A stretch of DNA of 6,454 bases from Bacteroidales bacterium (GTDB lineage Bacteria; Bacteroidota; Bacteroidia; Bacteroidales; Bacteroidaceae), in contig SFCP01000103.1 of assembly GCA_004558535.1 (NCBI GenBank), forward strand, positions 1 to 6,454, given 5' to 3'. Within the stretch, counting starts at the first letter, position 1, and each line of letters begins with the position of its first letter. Both the position numbers and the translations under genes were made by a program. Positions 5,341 through 6,454 of the stretch are shown in pieces. The notes beneath the pieces are model-generated. The model was not told the origin of the DNA and searched no databases. It saw only the letters and a program-made list of their open reading frames with translations.

Positions 5341-5606
5341 TGAAGACATTTCAATATACACTCGACGGGCACAGCCTCACCATTCGACTGGACGAGCACG
5401 CCGGTACGATTGCCGACATCCGCGTGGATGACGCACACCCCGTGGTGACCGAGGCTGAGATGCCGGCCTATGCCGCAGCCATATCGTTGGCGCTGCTGGC
5501 CTACGAAGTTGAAGTGGTGCACGACGACGAACCGGGTATCATCACCCTGACACCGCAGAAGACCAACTGGGCCAACCCCTCCGCGCTGATGACGCAACTT
5601 GTGTAA
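5340..5606 (+). CDS. Small accessory subunit of the carboxyltransferase cluster (OadG-like position)
   Basis: This 88-residue protein sits where Bacteroidales clusters usually carry an OadG-like or uncharacterised small subunit, between the carboxyltransferase (101 bp upstream) and the biotin carrier (70 bp downstream). The C-terminal half has a hydrophobic helix (about 42-60, AAAISLALLAY) followed by HDDEPGIITL (61-70) and a Trp at 77, a pattern I associate with this family (helix, HDxE, ITL, W). The helix is short and includes charged residues, so a true transmembrane anchor is doubtful. The N-terminal 36 residues align without gaps to the start of the biotin carrier next door (9 identities, 8 conservative changes). 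A role in assembling the carrier with the carboxyltransferase, or with a membrane partner, is inference. The ATG at 5340 gives the only sensible start. Confidence 0.8.
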   Translation: MKTFQYTLDGHSLTIRLDEHAGTIADIRVDDAHPVVTEAEMPAYAAAISLALLAYEVEVVHDDEPGIITLTPQKTNWANPSALMTQLV

Positions 5607-5614
5607 CCCCTTTG

Positions 5615-5652
5615 CGGGACAGGCGGACCCAAGGCGGTCCGCCGCTGTCCCG
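5615..5652 (+). promoter_or_regulatory. Intercistronic hairpin between accessory gene and biotin carrier
   Basis: CGGGACAGGCGGACC (5615-5629) pairs with 5636-5652, giving 7-bp and 8-bp stems separated by a 2-base CG bulge, with a 6-base loop. It lies 8 bases after the accessory gene stop and 24 before the carrier ATG. The following CGTATATCAAC has no U tract, so processing or protection of the downstream mRNA is likelier than full termination. It may raise carrier levels relative to the other subunits. Confidence 0.45.
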
Positions 5653-5676
5653 TATATCAACATTACAAAAAACTTT

Positions 5677-6135
<459 letters not shown>

Positions 6136-6170
6136 GACCTTCCCCCTGCTATCCGGCTTGCAGGAAGGTT
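6136..6170 (+). terminator. Hairpin at the end of the carboxyltransferase operon
   Basis: ACCTT (6137-6141) plus CC and TGC (6147-6149) pair with GCAGGAAGGT (6160-6169), giving a 10-bp stem with a 3-base C bulge, beginning one base after the stop codon. It is followed by AAACCAAGGTTTG, itself a tiny inverted repeat, with no U tract, so termination strength is uncertain. Confidence 0.45.
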
Positions 6171-6188
6171 AAACCAAGGTTTGCAGTC

Positions 6189-6279
6189 CGCGCTAGAGGA
6201 AAAGCGCGAAAAAAAGCAGTCGGCGGTAGTACGCCGCAACCACTTGAGAACAAGGGCGAAAGGCCTCGCGTTCCCGAGG
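6189..6279. repeat. Three short hairpins in series before the right-end promoter
   Basis: CGCGCT/AGCGCG (6189-6194 with 6203-6208), CGGCG/CGCCG (6221-6225 with 6232-6236) and CCTCG/CGAGG (6264-6268 with 6275-6279) each close loops of 6-8 bases. The last ends 6 bases before the -33 element. They may insulate the promoter from read-through or be protein-binding sites; no coding sequence is apparent. Confidence 0.35.
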
Positions 6280-6285
6280 AAAAGA

Positions 6286-6317
6286 TTTGGCGGGAAGTAA
6301 AAAAGTGCGTACTTTTG
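6286..6317 (+). promoter_or_regulatory. Consensus Bacteroidetes promoter, probably of an rRNA operon
   Basis: TTTG (6286-6289) and TACTTTTG (6310-6317) match the -33 and -7 elements with an ideal 20-base spacer, the best promoter in the window. Transcription would start at about 6324. The downstream sequence has no reading frame and looks like an rRNA leader, so a strong stable-RNA promoter fits. Confidence 0.7.
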
Positions 6318-6323
6318 CACTCG

Positions 6324-6454
6324 CTAAACGGGACGAGGGTCCTGTGAGGCACGAAAAAGAAGCGATCTTTGAAAGCAATTCCATAAAACTTTTTGTAGAG
6401 AAGTACAAGGAGGACATCAAGCCATAAAGAGCAAGATGTCCGGGTGTAAACATC
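6324..6454 (+). promoter_or_regulatory. Probable 16S rRNA operon leader with boxA-like element (partial)
   Basis: GATCTTTGAAA (6364-6374) resembles the boxA antitermination element of rRNA leaders (E. coli core GCTCTTTAA), and the following AT-rich stretch with GTACAAGGAGG is like pre-16S leaders of Bacteroidales as I remember them. GGACATC (6412-6418) and GATGTCC (6435-6441) form a 7-bp hairpin near the edge. All frames contain stops. The 16S gene itself is not in the window, so the assignment rests on leader features alone. Confidence 0.55.

Overview
The window comes from a bacterium of the order Bacteroidales (Bacteroides/Prevotella relatives). The evidence is: promoters of the Bacteroidetes type (TTTG, about 20 bp, TAnnTTTG) in place of E. 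coli-like -35/-10 boxes; start codons without a clear Shine-Dalgarno sequence; a secreted peptide whose predicted mature N-terminus is Gln; and a methylmalonyl-CoA decarboxylase-type carboxyltransferase cluster of the kind used in the succinate-to-propionate route of this group. The genes look GC-rich; the intergenic DNA is a mix of AT-rich leaders and GC-rich hairpins. No tRNA, CRISPR array or transposase was seen.

Left part (1-595): no credible gene. It is a hairpin-dense island: a bidirectional terminator-like hairpin (27-58), an AT-rich stretch, a 12-bp hairpin (193-222), an 11-bp inverted repeat with a third direct copy (255-285, 321-331), and a 16-bp perfect hairpin (500-541) next to a consensus leftward promoter (548-579).

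Leftward block (596-3285): an ABC/OLD-type ATPase (1692-2519) followed by a DUF4435/TOPRIM-like protein (596-1651), 40 bp apart and probably cotranscribed. Family pairing and gene order match the anti-phage PARIS system (AriA then AriB), but the ATPase is compact, and similar pairs may be conserved chromosomal genes in Bacteroidales, so a defence role is only a hypothesis. Upstream, after a 511-bp gene-free stretch with a large nested inverted repeat, lies a small secreted Cys/Lys-rich peptide (3031-3285) containing 30-bp (10-residue) tandem repeats.

Rightward block (3685-6135): carboxyltransferase (mmdA/pccB type), an 88-residue accessory protein, and a biotin carrier protein. Together they would transfer CO2 between an acyl-CoA and carrier-bound biotin. 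The Na+-pumping beta subunit (OadB/MmdB) that would complete a decarboxylase pump does not follow. Instead there is a run of hairpins and then a consensus promoter with a boxA-like leader (6286-6454), which looks like the start of an rRNA operon whose 16S gene would lie just past the right edge.

The best candidates for a second look are the TOPRIM/ATPase pair, the Cys/Lys repeat peptide, the N-terminal module shared by the 88-residue protein and the biotin carrier, and the unexplained structured DNA at 170-579 and 2858-2957.
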